Part shown: positions 8,960 through 16,978 of the stretch, piece by piece | Layout of the letters: each line of letters opens with the position of its first letter | How positions within the stretch are numbered: the stretch's first letter is position 1 | NCBI GenBank assembly: GCA_028289345.1 | Contig: JANQQL010000009.1 | Span: forward strand, 62,001-126,000 | Source: Planctomycetota bacterium | Lineage (GTDB): Bacteria > Planctomycetota > B15-G4 > SIAN01 | Length of the DNA: 64,000 bases | Direction of reading: 5' to 3' | Made by a program: the position numbers and the translations under genes | Notes under the pieces: generated by a model | Told to the model about the DNA's origin: nothing | Seen by the model: only the letters and a program-made list of their open reading frames with translations | Databases searched by the model: none

Positions 8960-11338
8960 TCACTGCAGCTGCTGGCGTCCCGGGATTCGTGACGAGATCT
9001 CTCCCGCCCACTGACCGTGCATGGCTTCCAGGCTCCGCGTGTCGTCGTGGTGCGCGGTGGGACCGCAGTCTTCCCAGTCGATGAGCCCGGGATCCTCGGC
9101 GGCGCTGGCGACGACCTTTGGCGAATCTTCCAAAGAGTTTTCACGAGTCGCGGCGAGGAGCTCTGCATCCAACTCCCGTTCTTGCTGGTCCAGTCGAACG
9201 ATCAGAGCGCCTTGCCGACGAAGGGCGGCAGCGAAAAGGTCCAGTTCGCGGCTGAGTTCTTGGTACTCCTCGAGAGCATCCTGGATTTGTCCGCCGTCCT
9301 CGAGCAAGCGTGCCACGTGAAAGCCAGGTTCCGCAAACGCGGGATTGATGCGCCGGGCCATGCGGAAACTGCGCAATGCTTCGTCATGCCGGTCCAGACG
9401 CTCCCAACACTGCCCGGTCAGGTTCCACGAGAACGCTTCCTCCACCACGTTGAGAGGGAAACTCGTGCGCTGGGCTTCGAGAATGTTCATGGCCTTCCGA
9501 TAGTTCCCGAGCTGGAAGTTGCACTCGGCTCGTTCCGCCAAGAACCGGGGTGCAACGCCGGGGCCGGCATAGGCCTTTTGGGCCTGCAGGTATCGATCGA
9601 GAGCCTCGGCGTAGTCACCTTCCCGGTAGAGCAATCGAGCCCACGTTCGTGCCACGGGAAACTGCAACGACGTCGAACTGCCGGAGGTCTCGGCACTCTG
9701 CGATTCCAGCCACTCCAAGTGTTCTCGAGCCTTCGCAGTGTCGTCCCCCTCGAGCAACACTTGCACCAGCGCCAGACGGGCCTCGTCCCGGTCAGGCTCG
9801 AGCGCAAGGGTTTCCTCGAACGCGATGCGAGCCGCGCGAAGGTCTCCCCGGGCGGCGGCGTCCACTCCTTGCCGATGCCTCTCCGCCACCCACGGAGCGA
9901 CCCGCTCCATCAACGATTCATGACGGGCAAGGGCGGTCGCGTGCTCTGGATCGAATTGGAGAACCTGCCGCAAGTCGGCCAAAGCCTCGGCGAAACGGTT
10001 CCTTCGAGCCCACGAGTCGGAGCGGGCCAAGCGAGCGTCGCCGTGAAGCGGCTGGATCTGCAACGCCCGGGTGAAATCCTCGAGAGCCGGGGAGTCCTCT
10101 GTGATCACGCCAGTCAGCGCTTCTTGCTGCAACTCCTCGCGGCGATGCAGCAACCCTCGTTGGTACCAGGCTCGGGCGTGGGTCGGGTCGCGTTCGACGC
10201 AGGCGGTCAGGTCTTCCATTGCCTGCACTGACTCGCCGTGATGAGCCAGGAACTTCCCTCGACGAAAGTAGGACTCGGCGTGGTTGGCTCCCAGACTCAC
10301 CGCCCGCTGGAAGTCATCGCGCGCTCGATCGTCTCGCTTGCGAGCGACTCGCAGCCGTCCCCGAGCCAAGTAAGGTTCCGGTTGATTGCGCCCCAGCGCC
10401 ACCGCTTGCTGGCCATCTTGGAAAGCTTGTTCCCAACGCTCCTGAGCGGTGAACACCTGACAACGAACCGCATAGTTCAAAGCTGACGCAGGATCCGCTT
10501 TCACCGCCGTGTCGGCGTCGGTCCGCGCCCGTTCGAGATCTCCACGCCGCAGAAAAGCGAGGGCGCGTTTGCGGTACAACTCGGAACGCTGGGGTTCCCG
10601 CTCCAAGAGCTCCGTGAAATCGGCCACGGCACCGTCCCAATCGCCGCGCACGAAACGCAGTTCCCCGCGCCACTCCCAAGGCTCGGATTGTTCCGGAAAG
10701 CGTACGAGCTCGTTCCCGAAATGCCGTTCGGCCTGATCGAGATCTCCCCGTTCCCAACTCACCAACCCACGAGCGAAGTGCAGGCCCGGCTTTCGCGGAG
10801 CCAGTTCGGCCGCGCGTTCAAGATCGTGGAGCGCTCCGTCAACATCGTCTTGGGACCAGCGAGCGCGAGCACGAAGGTGAAAATCTGCGGTCGTCGGGCG
10901 AATCTGAAGAGCTCTCGTGAAGTCCAGGGACGCTTCAGAGAAGCGCCCCTGCTCGAGCAAGATGGCTCCTCGCGCACGGTAGTGGTGGATGTCCCCTGGC
11001 TGGAGCGAGATGGCTTCGTCGAGATGGTGAAGGGCCTGGTCCAATCGGCCTTGCTGCTCATGAATGGACGACAGCCAGTAGTGAGCGTGATGGCGCTGGG
11101 GATCGGCCTCGAGCGTTTCTCTGTAGAAGCGTTCGGCGAGTTCGACCCGCTGGTGACGACGATGCTCTTCCGCTTGTTCGAAGAGTTCGCTCGGTGAGAT
11201 CTTCGGCTCGGGGCGCGTCGTCTGGCAGCCGACCGGAATCGCCAGGGCGAGCAGCGCGGAAAGGCGGGTCGCGCAAGAACTCAGTCGGTTCGCTCGGGTG
11301 TCCAACGGGGACTTGCAGGTGCGCTCGTGTTGCAGCAT
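8960..11338 (-). CDS. Large TPR-repeat lipoprotein
   Basis: A 792-residue protein made almost wholly of tetratricopeptide repeats, recognisable by repeated A-x-x-x-Y/W...G...A-x-x-D/A-x-x-x-A-L-x-L-x-P patterns (for example RAWYQRGLLHRREEL, EALADLRQVLQFDP). The N-terminus is a long signal peptide with hydrophobic core LSALLALAIPVGC and a lipobox Cys near residue 38, so it should be anchored to a membrane facing the periplasm. About 14-16 TPRs suggest a scaffold for protein assembly in the envelope; the partner is unknown. ATG has GGAG 7 nt upstream. A less regular acidic segment occurs near the C-terminus. Confidence 0.8.
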   Translation of the reverse strand: MLQHERTCKSPLDTRANRLSSCATRLSALLALAIPVGCQTTRPEPKISPSELFEQAEEHRRHQRVELAERFYRETLEADPQRHHAHYWLSSIHEQQGRLDQALHHLDEAISLQPGDIHHYRARGAILLEQGRFSEASLDFTRALQIRPTTADFHLRARARWSQDDVDGALHDLERAAELAPRKPGLHFARGLVSWERGDLDQAERHFGNELVRFPEQSEPWEWRGELRFVRGDWDGAVADFTELLEREPQRSELYRKRALAFLRRGDLERARTDADTAVKADPASALNYAVRCQVFTAQERWEQAFQDGQQAVALGRNQPEPYLARGRLRVARKRDDRARDDFQRAVSLGANHAESYFRRGKFLAHHGESVQAMEDLTACVERDPTHARAWYQRGLLHRREELQQEALTGVITEDSPALEDFTRALQIQPLHGDARLARSDSWARRNRFAEALADLRQVLQFDPEHATALARHESLMERVAPWVAERHRQGVDAAARGDLRAARIAFEETLALEPDRDEARLALVQVLLEGDDTAKAREHLEWLESQSAETSGSSTSLQFPVARTWARLLYREGDYAEALDRYLQAQKAYAGPGVAPRFLAERAECNFQLGNYRKAMNILEAQRTSFPLNVVEEAFSWNLTGQCWERLDRHDEALRSFRMARRINPAFAEPGFHVARLLEDGGQIQDALEEYQELSRELDLFAAALRRQGALIVRLDQQERELDAELLAATRENSLEDSPKVVASAAEDPGLIDWEDCGPTAHHDDTRSLEAMHGQWAGEISSRIPGRQQLQ

Positions 11339-11823
11339 GGGAAGGCTCCGGCGTCGATTGTCGCCCAGGCTCCGGCCGTAGCTCGCTGCCTACGACCGGC
11401 GAACGACAAGGACTTTGCATCGAGCCAGCGGTCTTTGCTGGCTCGCTCGACGCCTTCCGCGAGCTGAAAGGACCGCCCGATCGTCGCCGCCCACCGATTC
11501 CGGGTCGGTGTCCGCCGCCGTTCGAGCCTCTCCTCCCTCGTGTCCTGTCTGAGAACACTCGCTGCTCCGTCGTCTCTGTGATCGGAGATCCCGTCGCGAT
11601 ATCTTGAGCGACCCACCGGCCCCGACACCTCGCGGACCGCGGGCCATGTCCTCGGATGCCCCCATCCAGGAAGGCCGCGTTCCCTCCGAGGAGTCGAGCC
11701 CCGGCGAATCTCGAGGGTCGTCGAGGAATCACACTCCGACGCGAACACCGAGACCCGGACGGGAGCCGGACCCCCTTCCACGCCTCGCCAGGGGCTTTTC
11801 CGAACCACTCAAGGTCCTCATTC
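11339..11823. other. Intergenic region between divergent TPR lipoprotein and efp
   Basis: About 485 bp. Open frames exist on both strands, but none has a plausible start, a recognisable domain or support from context. It probably holds the promoters of the two divergent genes; no specific promoter could be defined. Confidence 0.5.
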
Positions 11824-12393
11824 ATGATCGAAGCCTCCAACTTCAAGCGCGGTACCTGCTTCTCGTTCCAGGGCGAGCCGACCATTGTCGTCGACGTGCA
11901 GTTTTCGACTCCCACCGCACGCGGTGGTGTGCCCATCGCCAAGACCAAGCTGCGCAACCTGAAGACCGGAAAGCTGCTCACCGAATCGATTCGCACCTCG
12001 GAAAAGTTCGACGAAGTGCAGGTGGAACAGCGCCCCTGCTCCTACCTCTACAGCGACGCGTCTTCGTACCACTTCATGGACGAGGAGTCCTACGAACAGT
12101 TCGAGTTCACCTCCGAGCAACTCGGCGAGTCCGCGGGCTACTTGAAAGACGGCCTCGAGGGAATTCGGGCTATGGTGATCGATGGCTCGATCGCCGGGAT
12201 CACGTTGCCCCAGACCGTCGACCTTCAAGTCACGGAGACCGACCCGGCCATCAAGGGCGCGACCGCCAAAGCCCAGATGAAAACGGCCAAACTGGAAACC
12301 GGCATCACGGTTCAAGTGCCACCTTACTTGAACAACGGCGAGATGATCCGAGTCGATACCCGGGACGGACACTTCGTCGAACGAGTGAAGTAG
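11824..12393 (+). CDS. efp: Elongation factor P family protein with EfpL/YeiP-like tip loop
   Basis: A 189-residue, three-domain EF-P-family protein that relieves ribosomes stalled at polyproline. The KOW-like N domain, the central OB domain (SYLYSDASSYHFMDEESY) and the C-terminal OB domain (IKGATAKAQ...TGITVQVPPYLNNGE) are all complete. The domain-I tip loop reads STPTARGGVP. This is the two-residue-longer SPTARGA-type loop of E. coli YeiP/EfpL, with Arg at position 33. Canonical EF-P has the PGKG loop whose Lys34 is modified. The C-terminal part fits both subfamilies. The start is ATG 11824, with AAGG about 10 nt upstream. Whether this is the only EF-P of the organism cannot be told from the window. 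Confidence 0.9.
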   Translation: MIEASNFKRGTCFSFQGEPTIVVDVQFSTPTARGGVPIAKTKLRNLKTGKLLTESIRTSEKFDEVQVEQRPCSYLYSDASSYHFMDEESYEQFEFTSEQLGESAGYLKDGLEGIRAMVIDGSIAGITLPQTVDLQVTETDPAIKGATAKAQMKTAKLETGITVQVPPYLNNGEMIRVDTRDGHFVERVK

Positions 12394-12409
12394 TCCCTCG
12401 ACCAGATCC

Positions 12410-12439
12410 GGTGGAGTCGTGCCAGAGCGACGACTCACC
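12410..12439 (+). terminator. Possible hairpin terminator after efp
   Basis: Near-perfect inverted repeat GGTGGAGTCGT / ACGACTCACC with one bulged G and a 9-nt loop, starting 17 bp after the efp stop. No clear T-tract follows, so confidence is low. Confidence 0.3.
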
Positions 12440-12507
12440 AACAATGGCAGCTGCGACTTCTCCGCTGCCATCGCTGACGAGGTCCTCTGTCTGGGCTCAG
12501 GGACAGC

Positions 12508-12687
12508 ATGACCCGTTCCGGCCGACCTCCGACCGACGGCAAGGCGGAGCGCTTCGTCCAGACACTCCTTCGGCAGTACGCCCACCGTGAGAGCCTTTCG
12601 ACCCGCCGCCGAACGTGCCAGGACTTAGATGGACTTCTCCAACCGCAGGGAACCTCGGGGCATCCGATCCATCCCCCCGGTCGCCAA
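12508..12687 (+). pseudogene. Remnant of an IS481-like (DDE, rve) transposase C-terminus
   Basis: The first 40 codons read PPTDGKAERFVQTLLRQYAH and continue ESLSTRRR, closely resembling the conserved stretch of IS481/IS3-type integrase cores just after the catalytic Glu (consensus P-x-T-N-G-K-A-E-R-F-I-Q-T-L-x-R-E-W-A). The downstream segment GTSGHPIHPPGR looks like a decayed version of the usual RPHxALGGRPP ending, partly shifted to another frame. The Asp residues, the rest of the transposase and any terminal inverted repeats are missing. It is therefore a small degraded fragment lodged between efp and the TPR-membrane gene. Confidence 0.6.
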
Positions 12688-12740
12688 GCGAAGGCGAGCG
12701 TTCACAACGAGCGGACCGGGATTGCCAGATGGGCGAACGC

Positions 12741-13997
12741 TCATTCCGCGGAGGGTCGGTCTCGGGCCAGCACCAAGAACCACTGCAACCCGATGAAGCC
12801 GAGGAAGTAGTAGCCGAGGGTCGACTGGTACACGGAGATCTCGAGCACCGCCATGACCGCGGTGAAGAGACCGAGTCCGGCCAGCCCCAAAGTGGCGAGT
12901 CCGTTGCGCAGGAACACCGTCGACTTTCTCTGACCAAGCACGGTCGGCACGGGAATCGTCAAGGACCCGAACACGAGAGCGGTGATGCCCATACCTGGGA
13001 TCTCGGTGGCGAACATCAACCCCAGCGCCGTCAGCGCCAGCACCACCAAGCCTCCAAACGCGTTGCTGGCAACGGTCTCTTCTTTGGTCAAGGCGTGCCG
13101 ACCGTAGGGGTTCAGGCGCAACAACAGGTTGAACAGGGGATCGCCAACCCAAGTCAGCAAAGCAAACACTGCGTAGGCGATGATGAGTGGCATGAGGAAG
13201 GGAGACCACTCCGGGTTCTCGCGGGCGATGCCGCGCAACATCCGAATCCCAAACCACCCGCCCACAATCACTGCGGTTTGGGCTCCCGAGCTGAGCCGGC
13301 TCATCCATAGGAAGTAGGACAAGATCGCCCGATAGATCCAGTTGCGAGCTTTCAACGCCTCGACGAGCCCGGCCTTGGCCCACTCATGCCCCGGGTCCAG
13401 ACGAAGCGCTTCCTGAAAATACGCCAGGGCCGCCTTGGGATCCCCACGATGCAACATCGCCCAGCCTTGATTCGCGTGACTGGTGGGATCGTTGGGACTT
13501 TCCGACAACGTCGAGCGGAGGGTTTCTTGGGCTTCCTCCTTGCGACCAAGCTTGACCAAGCAGATGGCCCGAAGATTCCCGCAGCCGACGTGGGAAGGGT
13601 CGAGGGCCAAACCCGCATCCGCGTAGTCGAGGGCCTTCTCCCAATTCGAACCCTGTAGATGAATCTGCGCCAGCAACGCGAAATGGTCCGCATCTTCCGG
13701 GTCGAGCTGCGCGGCTTGTTCCGCGGACTCGCGAGCCTTTTTCAGTTTGTTCTGTCCGGCAAGCGCAAAAGCCAGGGCGTAGTGGGGCAACGGATGGTCC
13801 GGAGCAAGTCCAACCGCGAGGCGTGCCTCCGCTTCGGCGCCGGCATTGTCATCAAGATCGCGCAAGCACAGCGACAGGACGGCATGGGCGAACGCGTCCG
13901 AGGGATGCTCCGTCAGATGCTCTCGGATCTGACTCTCGGCAAGATCGGCCCTCCCCTGGGAAAGCAGCGCCTGAGCGCGAGACCAAGCACCGCTCAC
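12741..13997 (-). CDS. TPR protein with C-terminal multi-pass membrane domain
   Basis: A 418-residue protein. Residues 1-215 carry about six TPRs (for example AHAVLSLCLRD, HFALLAQIHLQGSNWEKALDYADAGLALDP). Residues 235-410 form about five hydrophobic segments (AVIVGGWFGI, FLMPLIIAYAVFALLTWV, GLVVLALTALGLMFA, GITALVFGSL, LGLAGLGLFTAVMAVLE, YFLGFIGLQWFLVLA). The TPR part should face the cytoplasm if it works with its neighbour. The GTG start overlaps the TGA of the upstream AAA-ATPase gene in a GTGA tetrad, indicating translational coupling. I do not recognise a named family; a partner or membrane anchor for the ATPase is the simplest reading. Confidence 0.75.
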   Translation of the reverse strand: MSGAWSRAQALLSQGRADLAESQIREHLTEHPSDAFAHAVLSLCLRDLDDNAGAEAEARLAVGLAPDHPLPHYALAFALAGQNKLKKARESAEQAAQLDPEDADHFALLAQIHLQGSNWEKALDYADAGLALDPSHVGCGNLRAICLVKLGRKEEAQETLRSTLSESPNDPTSHANQGWAMLHRGDPKAALAYFQEALRLDPGHEWAKAGLVEALKARNWIYRAILSYFLWMSRLSSGAQTAVIVGGWFGIRMLRGIARENPEWSPFLMPLIIAYAVFALLTWVGDPLFNLLLRLNPYGRHALTKEETVASNAFGGLVVLALTALGLMFATEIPGMGITALVFGSLTIPVPTVLGQRKSTVFLRNGLATLGLAGLGLFTAVMAVLEISVYQSTLGYYFLGFIGLQWFLVLARDRPSAE

Positions 13998-15358
13998 TTT
14001 TTCTCCAGGTAGTTCAGCACCTCGTCGTACAGCCCCCCTTCATTCGAATAGAGCGCGTAGTTCCGAGCGGTGTTGAACCACTCCTTGGTCGTGGGGCGAA
14101 GTTTCTTCAGTGCCTTCTGCAGGTCCTTGGTGACCAACGGCAGAGCGGCTCCCGCTTTCAGAGCCTCGCGCAGCTTTCCTTCGGCAGCCATGTCGATCAC
14201 TGCACCCAGGTCGGCGCCGGAAAACCCCTTGGCCTTCTTGGCAACTGCGTGGACGTCGATGGAGTCCTGGGGCTTGCCTCGCAGGTGCAATCGCAGGATT
14301 TCGGCCCGGGCTTCTTCGTCCGGGGGCGGCACGAAAAGGACGCGATCGAATCGACCGGGCCGACGAAACGCCGAGTCCATGTGCCAAGGCGCGTTGGTCG
14401 CTGCAAGCACCAACAATCCCTCATTGCCGCCCTTGACTCCATCCAGCTCGGATAGGAATTGGTTGATCACTTGGCGCGAAGCCGAGGCCCGCATGTCTTG
14501 ACGCTTGGCACCAAGTGCGTCCACTTCATCGAAGAACAGCACGCACGGAGAATGTTGCCGCGCGTACTGGAAAACTTCGTGGAGCCGGCGTTCGCTATTG
14601 CCGACATACATGTCGAGCACATCGTGAATACCGATGGTGATGAAATTTGACTGGACCTGTCCCGCGGTGGCACGCGCCAGGTAGGTTTTGCCACAACCGG
14701 GTGGGCCGTACATCAGGATTCCGCCGCCCGCGGCCTTGCCGTAGGACTCATAGAGTTCCGGGTGAGCGAGGGGTTCGATGATCTTCCAGCGAATCTCCTC
14801 TTTCAACTCGGTCATGCCGCCGATGTCTTCGAAGCGAAGATCGGGGCGCTCCATCTCGATTTCCAGGGGACGGTCCCCCAGCTCGGCAGTGATTCGAATC
14901 CGTCCTTGTTCGTCCACCTCTTCTTGGTCGTACTCAGACTCCGCGTTTTCCTCGGCAACTCCGAGAGCCTCGGCCAGGTCTTCATCCGCCACGGATTCGT
15001 CGGCTTCGACCGCGTTTCGATAGGACGAAGCTCCCATGACCAGGTCCCCTCGCCGCAACATCAACTTCGCGTGAAGCAGGTGTGCCTCGGCGGCGCACCG
15101 GGGCCGCTTCAAGAGGTCTTCGAGAATCACCAACGCTTCCGTCGGTTTGTCCAAGTCCGCGTAACAACGAGCCGTGCCAAGCTTCAGCGCCTCACTGGCT
15201 GGAGTCCGTGCCAGCCCTTCCCGGAACAGGTCGAGCGCCTCCTGCCCCAGCCCCCGCCGCAACAGAAGGTCTCCAATGTGAGTGCGCAAGACCACATTGT
15301 CGGGGGACCCCTGGAGAGCCGTCCGCAGCACATCAAGGGAGTTCTGATCCGAGTCCAC
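13994..15358 (-). CDS. TPR-AAA+ ATPase (Cdc48/FtsH-like AAA module)
   Basis: A 454-residue ATPase. Residues 1-125 contain TPR-like helices, followed by an acidic linker and one AAA+ module beginning FEDIGGMTELKEEI. Walker A GPPGCGKT is near residues 218-225 and Walker B VLFFDEVDAL near 273-281. Sensor-1 (LAATNAPW) and the SRH ending FRRPGRFDR supply the arginine finger. The IGG start and RRPGRFD motif place it with classic AAA proteins (Cdc48, proteasomal ATPases, FtsH-like) that remodel or unfold proteins. No protease domain is attached. GTG at 15358 was chosen because CGGAGG lies 6 nt upstream; TTGs just upstream are alternatives. It overlaps the downstream TPR-membrane gene by 4 bp, so the pair probably forms one complex. 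Confidence 0.85.
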   Translation of the reverse strand: MDSDQNSLDVLRTALQGSPDNVVLRTHIGDLLLRRGLGQEALDLFREGLARTPASEALKLGTARCYADLDKPTEALVILEDLLKRPRCAAEAHLLHAKLMLRRGDLVMGASSYRNAVEADESVADEDLAEALGVAEENAESEYDQEEVDEQGRIRITAELGDRPLEIEMERPDLRFEDIGGMTELKEEIRWKIIEPLAHPELYESYGKAAGGGILMYGPPGCGKTYLARATAGQVQSNFITIGIHDVLDMYVGNSERRLHEVFQYARQHSPCVLFFDEVDALGAKRQDMRASASRQVINQFLSELDGVKGGNEGLLVLAATNAPWHMDSAFRRPGRFDRVLFVPPPDEEARAEILRLHLRGKPQDSIDVHAVAKKAKGFSGADLGAVIDMAAEGKLREALKAGAALPLVTKDLQKALKKLRPTTKEWFNTARNYALYSNEGGLYDEVLNYLEKK

Positions 15359-15546
15359 CAATGGCCTCCGCCAATGAGATTCCGTCAACGCGACAAGGCC
15401 ATCTTGCCAGACCGCACGGAGAAAACAGAGTTCCCGGCAATCCGCTCGGAGCCTGGCGGGGATGCCACAACCAAAGATCCGAGTCCGGTCCGGCGAGGGC
15501 GCTTCATTCGAGGAGTGGCTTGCACTTCGCCAAGCTTTTGCTCATA

Positions 15547-15564
15547 GTTTACCACATGGTAAAC
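15547..15564. promoter_or_regulatory. Candidate ArsR operator overlapping the arsR start codon
   Basis: GTTTACCA-CA-TGGTAAAC: perfect 8-bp inverted arms with a 2-nt spacer. The ATG of the ArsR-type gene lies inside the palindrome, so a bound dimer would block initiation of its own operon. AT-rich symmetric sites at the promoter or start are typical of ArsR autorepression. Confidence 0.6.
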
Positions 15565-15921
15565 AAAGAGCAGCGCTTGGATCGCATCTTCGGCGCCCTC
15601 GCCGACTCCACTCGGCGGGGAATGCTGGCGCAGCTCGCCCGAGGCCCCCTGACCATCGGTCAACTCGGGGGGCCTTTTGCCATCACCAAGGGAGCGGTGA
15701 CCAAACACGTGAAGGTTCTCGAGCGGGCGGGACTCTTGAAGCGCCAGGTGGACGGGCGGGTCCATCATTGCGAGCTCGGCACGGTGCCTTTGGAAACCGT
15801 GGAACGCTGGGTCGGCCAAGTCCGCGAGTTCTGGGAAACCCGACTCGACGACTTGGCGGACTACCTGGACGAAGTGCAAACCAAGGCGGCGGGGAAGGCG
15901 AAGGGAAACAAGAAACGATGA
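15556..15921 (+). CDS. ArsR-family transcriptional regulator (SRPBCC-linked type)
   Basis: A 121-residue winged-helix regulator. The N-terminal region RIFGALADSTRRGMLAQLARGPLTI is the standard ArsR start. The recognition helix lies in AITKGAVTKHVKVLERAGL, followed by the wing (KRQVDGRVHHCEL). No obvious metal-binding CxC is present. This fits the ArsR subgroup that sits next to activator of Hsp90 ATPase/SRPBCC genes and senses small organic ligands or works with them. The start is the ATG inside a perfect inverted repeat. A long open frame runs further upstream to 15082 but is antisense to the AAA gene. The C-terminal tail is Lys-rich. It overlaps the next gene by ATGA and is probably autoregulated. 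Confidence 0.88.
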   Translation: MVNKEQRLDRIFGALADSTRRGMLAQLARGPLTIGQLGGPFAITKGAVTKHVKVLERAGLLKRQVDGRVHHCELGTVPLETVERWVGQVREFWETRLDDLADYLDEVQTKAAGKAKGNKKR

Positions 15922-16406
15922 ATGATTCCGGTGAAACCCGCAGTGTTCAGATTGTCCGAGTGTTTCAGGCACCGATCGAGCTGGTCTACGAAGCATGGAC
16001 GCGCATCGAGCACCTGACCAAGTGGATGAAGTGCGATGCCAACGCCACCCTCGAAGTGGAAGGTTGGGAATCAAAGGTTGGAGCGACGTATCGGTACCGG
16101 ATGGCGCTGGAAGGAAAGTTCGACGTCACCACCACGGGGCGAATCGTCGAGGCCACCCCTCCGACCCTGTTTTCCTACATCACCGATCCCATCCCGGAGA
16201 TTCATACGCCGGAGTTCAAGGTCCGCGTCGAACTCGAATCCGTGGAAGGAGGCACCAAGCTCACCCTCACCCACTCCGGCTTGCCCAACGACGACTTCTG
16301 CGGAATCGTCACTCAGGGCTGGACCACTAGCCTGGGACTTCTCGAGGGCGTCGTTGCCAACGCCACCGGAAACTCCGGCATCACCCACGAGGGAAGCGTG
16401 CAATGA
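15918..16406 (+). CDS. SRPBCC (AHSA1-type START-fold) ligand-binding protein
   Basis: A 162-residue single-domain protein. It opens with VQIVRVFQAPIELVYEAWT and has EHLTKWM, the usual beginning of AHSA1/CalC-type SRPBCC domains in which the first strand and helix precede the hydrophobic cavity. The later VESGTKLTLTHSGLP-like segment (GGTKLTLTHSG) and WTTSLGLLEGVV match the C-terminal helix. In ArsR-SRPBCC pairs this protein probably binds a hydrophobic ligand; which one is unknown. Start ATG overlaps the arsR stop and its own stop overlaps the next start (ATGA), so the three genes form a tightly coupled operon. Confidence 0.85.
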   Translation: MNDSGETRSVQIVRVFQAPIELVYEAWTRIEHLTKWMKCDANATLEVEGWESKVGATYRYRMALEGKFDVTTTGRIVEATPPTLFSYITDPIPEIHTPEFKVRVELESVEGGTKLTLTHSGLPNDDFCGIVTQGWTTSLGLLEGVVANATGNSGITHEGSVQ

Positions 16407-16852
16407 CCAAGGTCTCCGCGTCGCGGGAGATCGAGGCGTCGCGGAACGTCGTGTTCCGAGCGATCACCGACATCGAGAACCTCCCGCAAACCAACCCGGA
16501 CATCGAGAAGGTAGAGTTCCTTGCCGAGATCCGCTCAGGACTCGGTGCCAAGTTCCGGGAAACTCGCCGCGTGAATGGCCGCACGGATCAGACCGAACTC
16601 GAGATCACCGAATTCGAACAGAACTGTCGCGCCCGCATGGTTGCGGACAGCCACGGGACCGTTTGGGACTCGGTGTTCTTGATCGAACCGGGATCCGTCT
16701 CCCACAGGACACGACTCACGATCGAGATGGACGCTCGTCCCCACCAGCTCCTTCCGAAACTCCTCACCCCGCTGATGCGGGGGCTGTTTCGGAGGGGACT
16801 GGTGCGCCATGTGGAGGCAGTAGCGGCGTACTGTGAGTCGCGGAAGAGTTGA
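16403..16852 (+). CDS. Second SRPBCC / polyketide-cyclase-like protein
   Basis: A 149-residue protein with the SRPBCC pattern of a first strand (VSASREIEASRNVVFRAITD), a short ENLPQTNP segment, and a long C-terminal amphipathic helix (LMRGLFRRGLVRHVEAVAAY). It looks more like the polyketide cyclase/dehydrase or CoxG-like branch than the AHSA1 type of its upstream neighbour, so the two are probably not recent duplicates. It is the last gene of the ArsR operon. Ligand and reaction, if any, are unknown. Confidence 0.8.
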   Translation: MTKVSASREIEASRNVVFRAITDIENLPQTNPDIEKVEFLAEIRSGLGAKFRETRRVNGRTDQTELEITEFEQNCRARMVADSHGTVWDSVFLIEPGSVSHRTRLTIEMDARPHQLLPKLLTPLMRGLFRRGLVRHVEAVAAYCESRKS

Positions 16853-16978
16853 GCGCCCCCCATCGAGGTGCCCACGAGAGCTCCGCATGAATCGAATCGA
16901 CACTTCGCGAGGGACCGAAAACAAGTGCGTTGGCGGAAGCTCCAAGTCGTCGGCTCGGCGCAGACCTCCGCCATGGAT

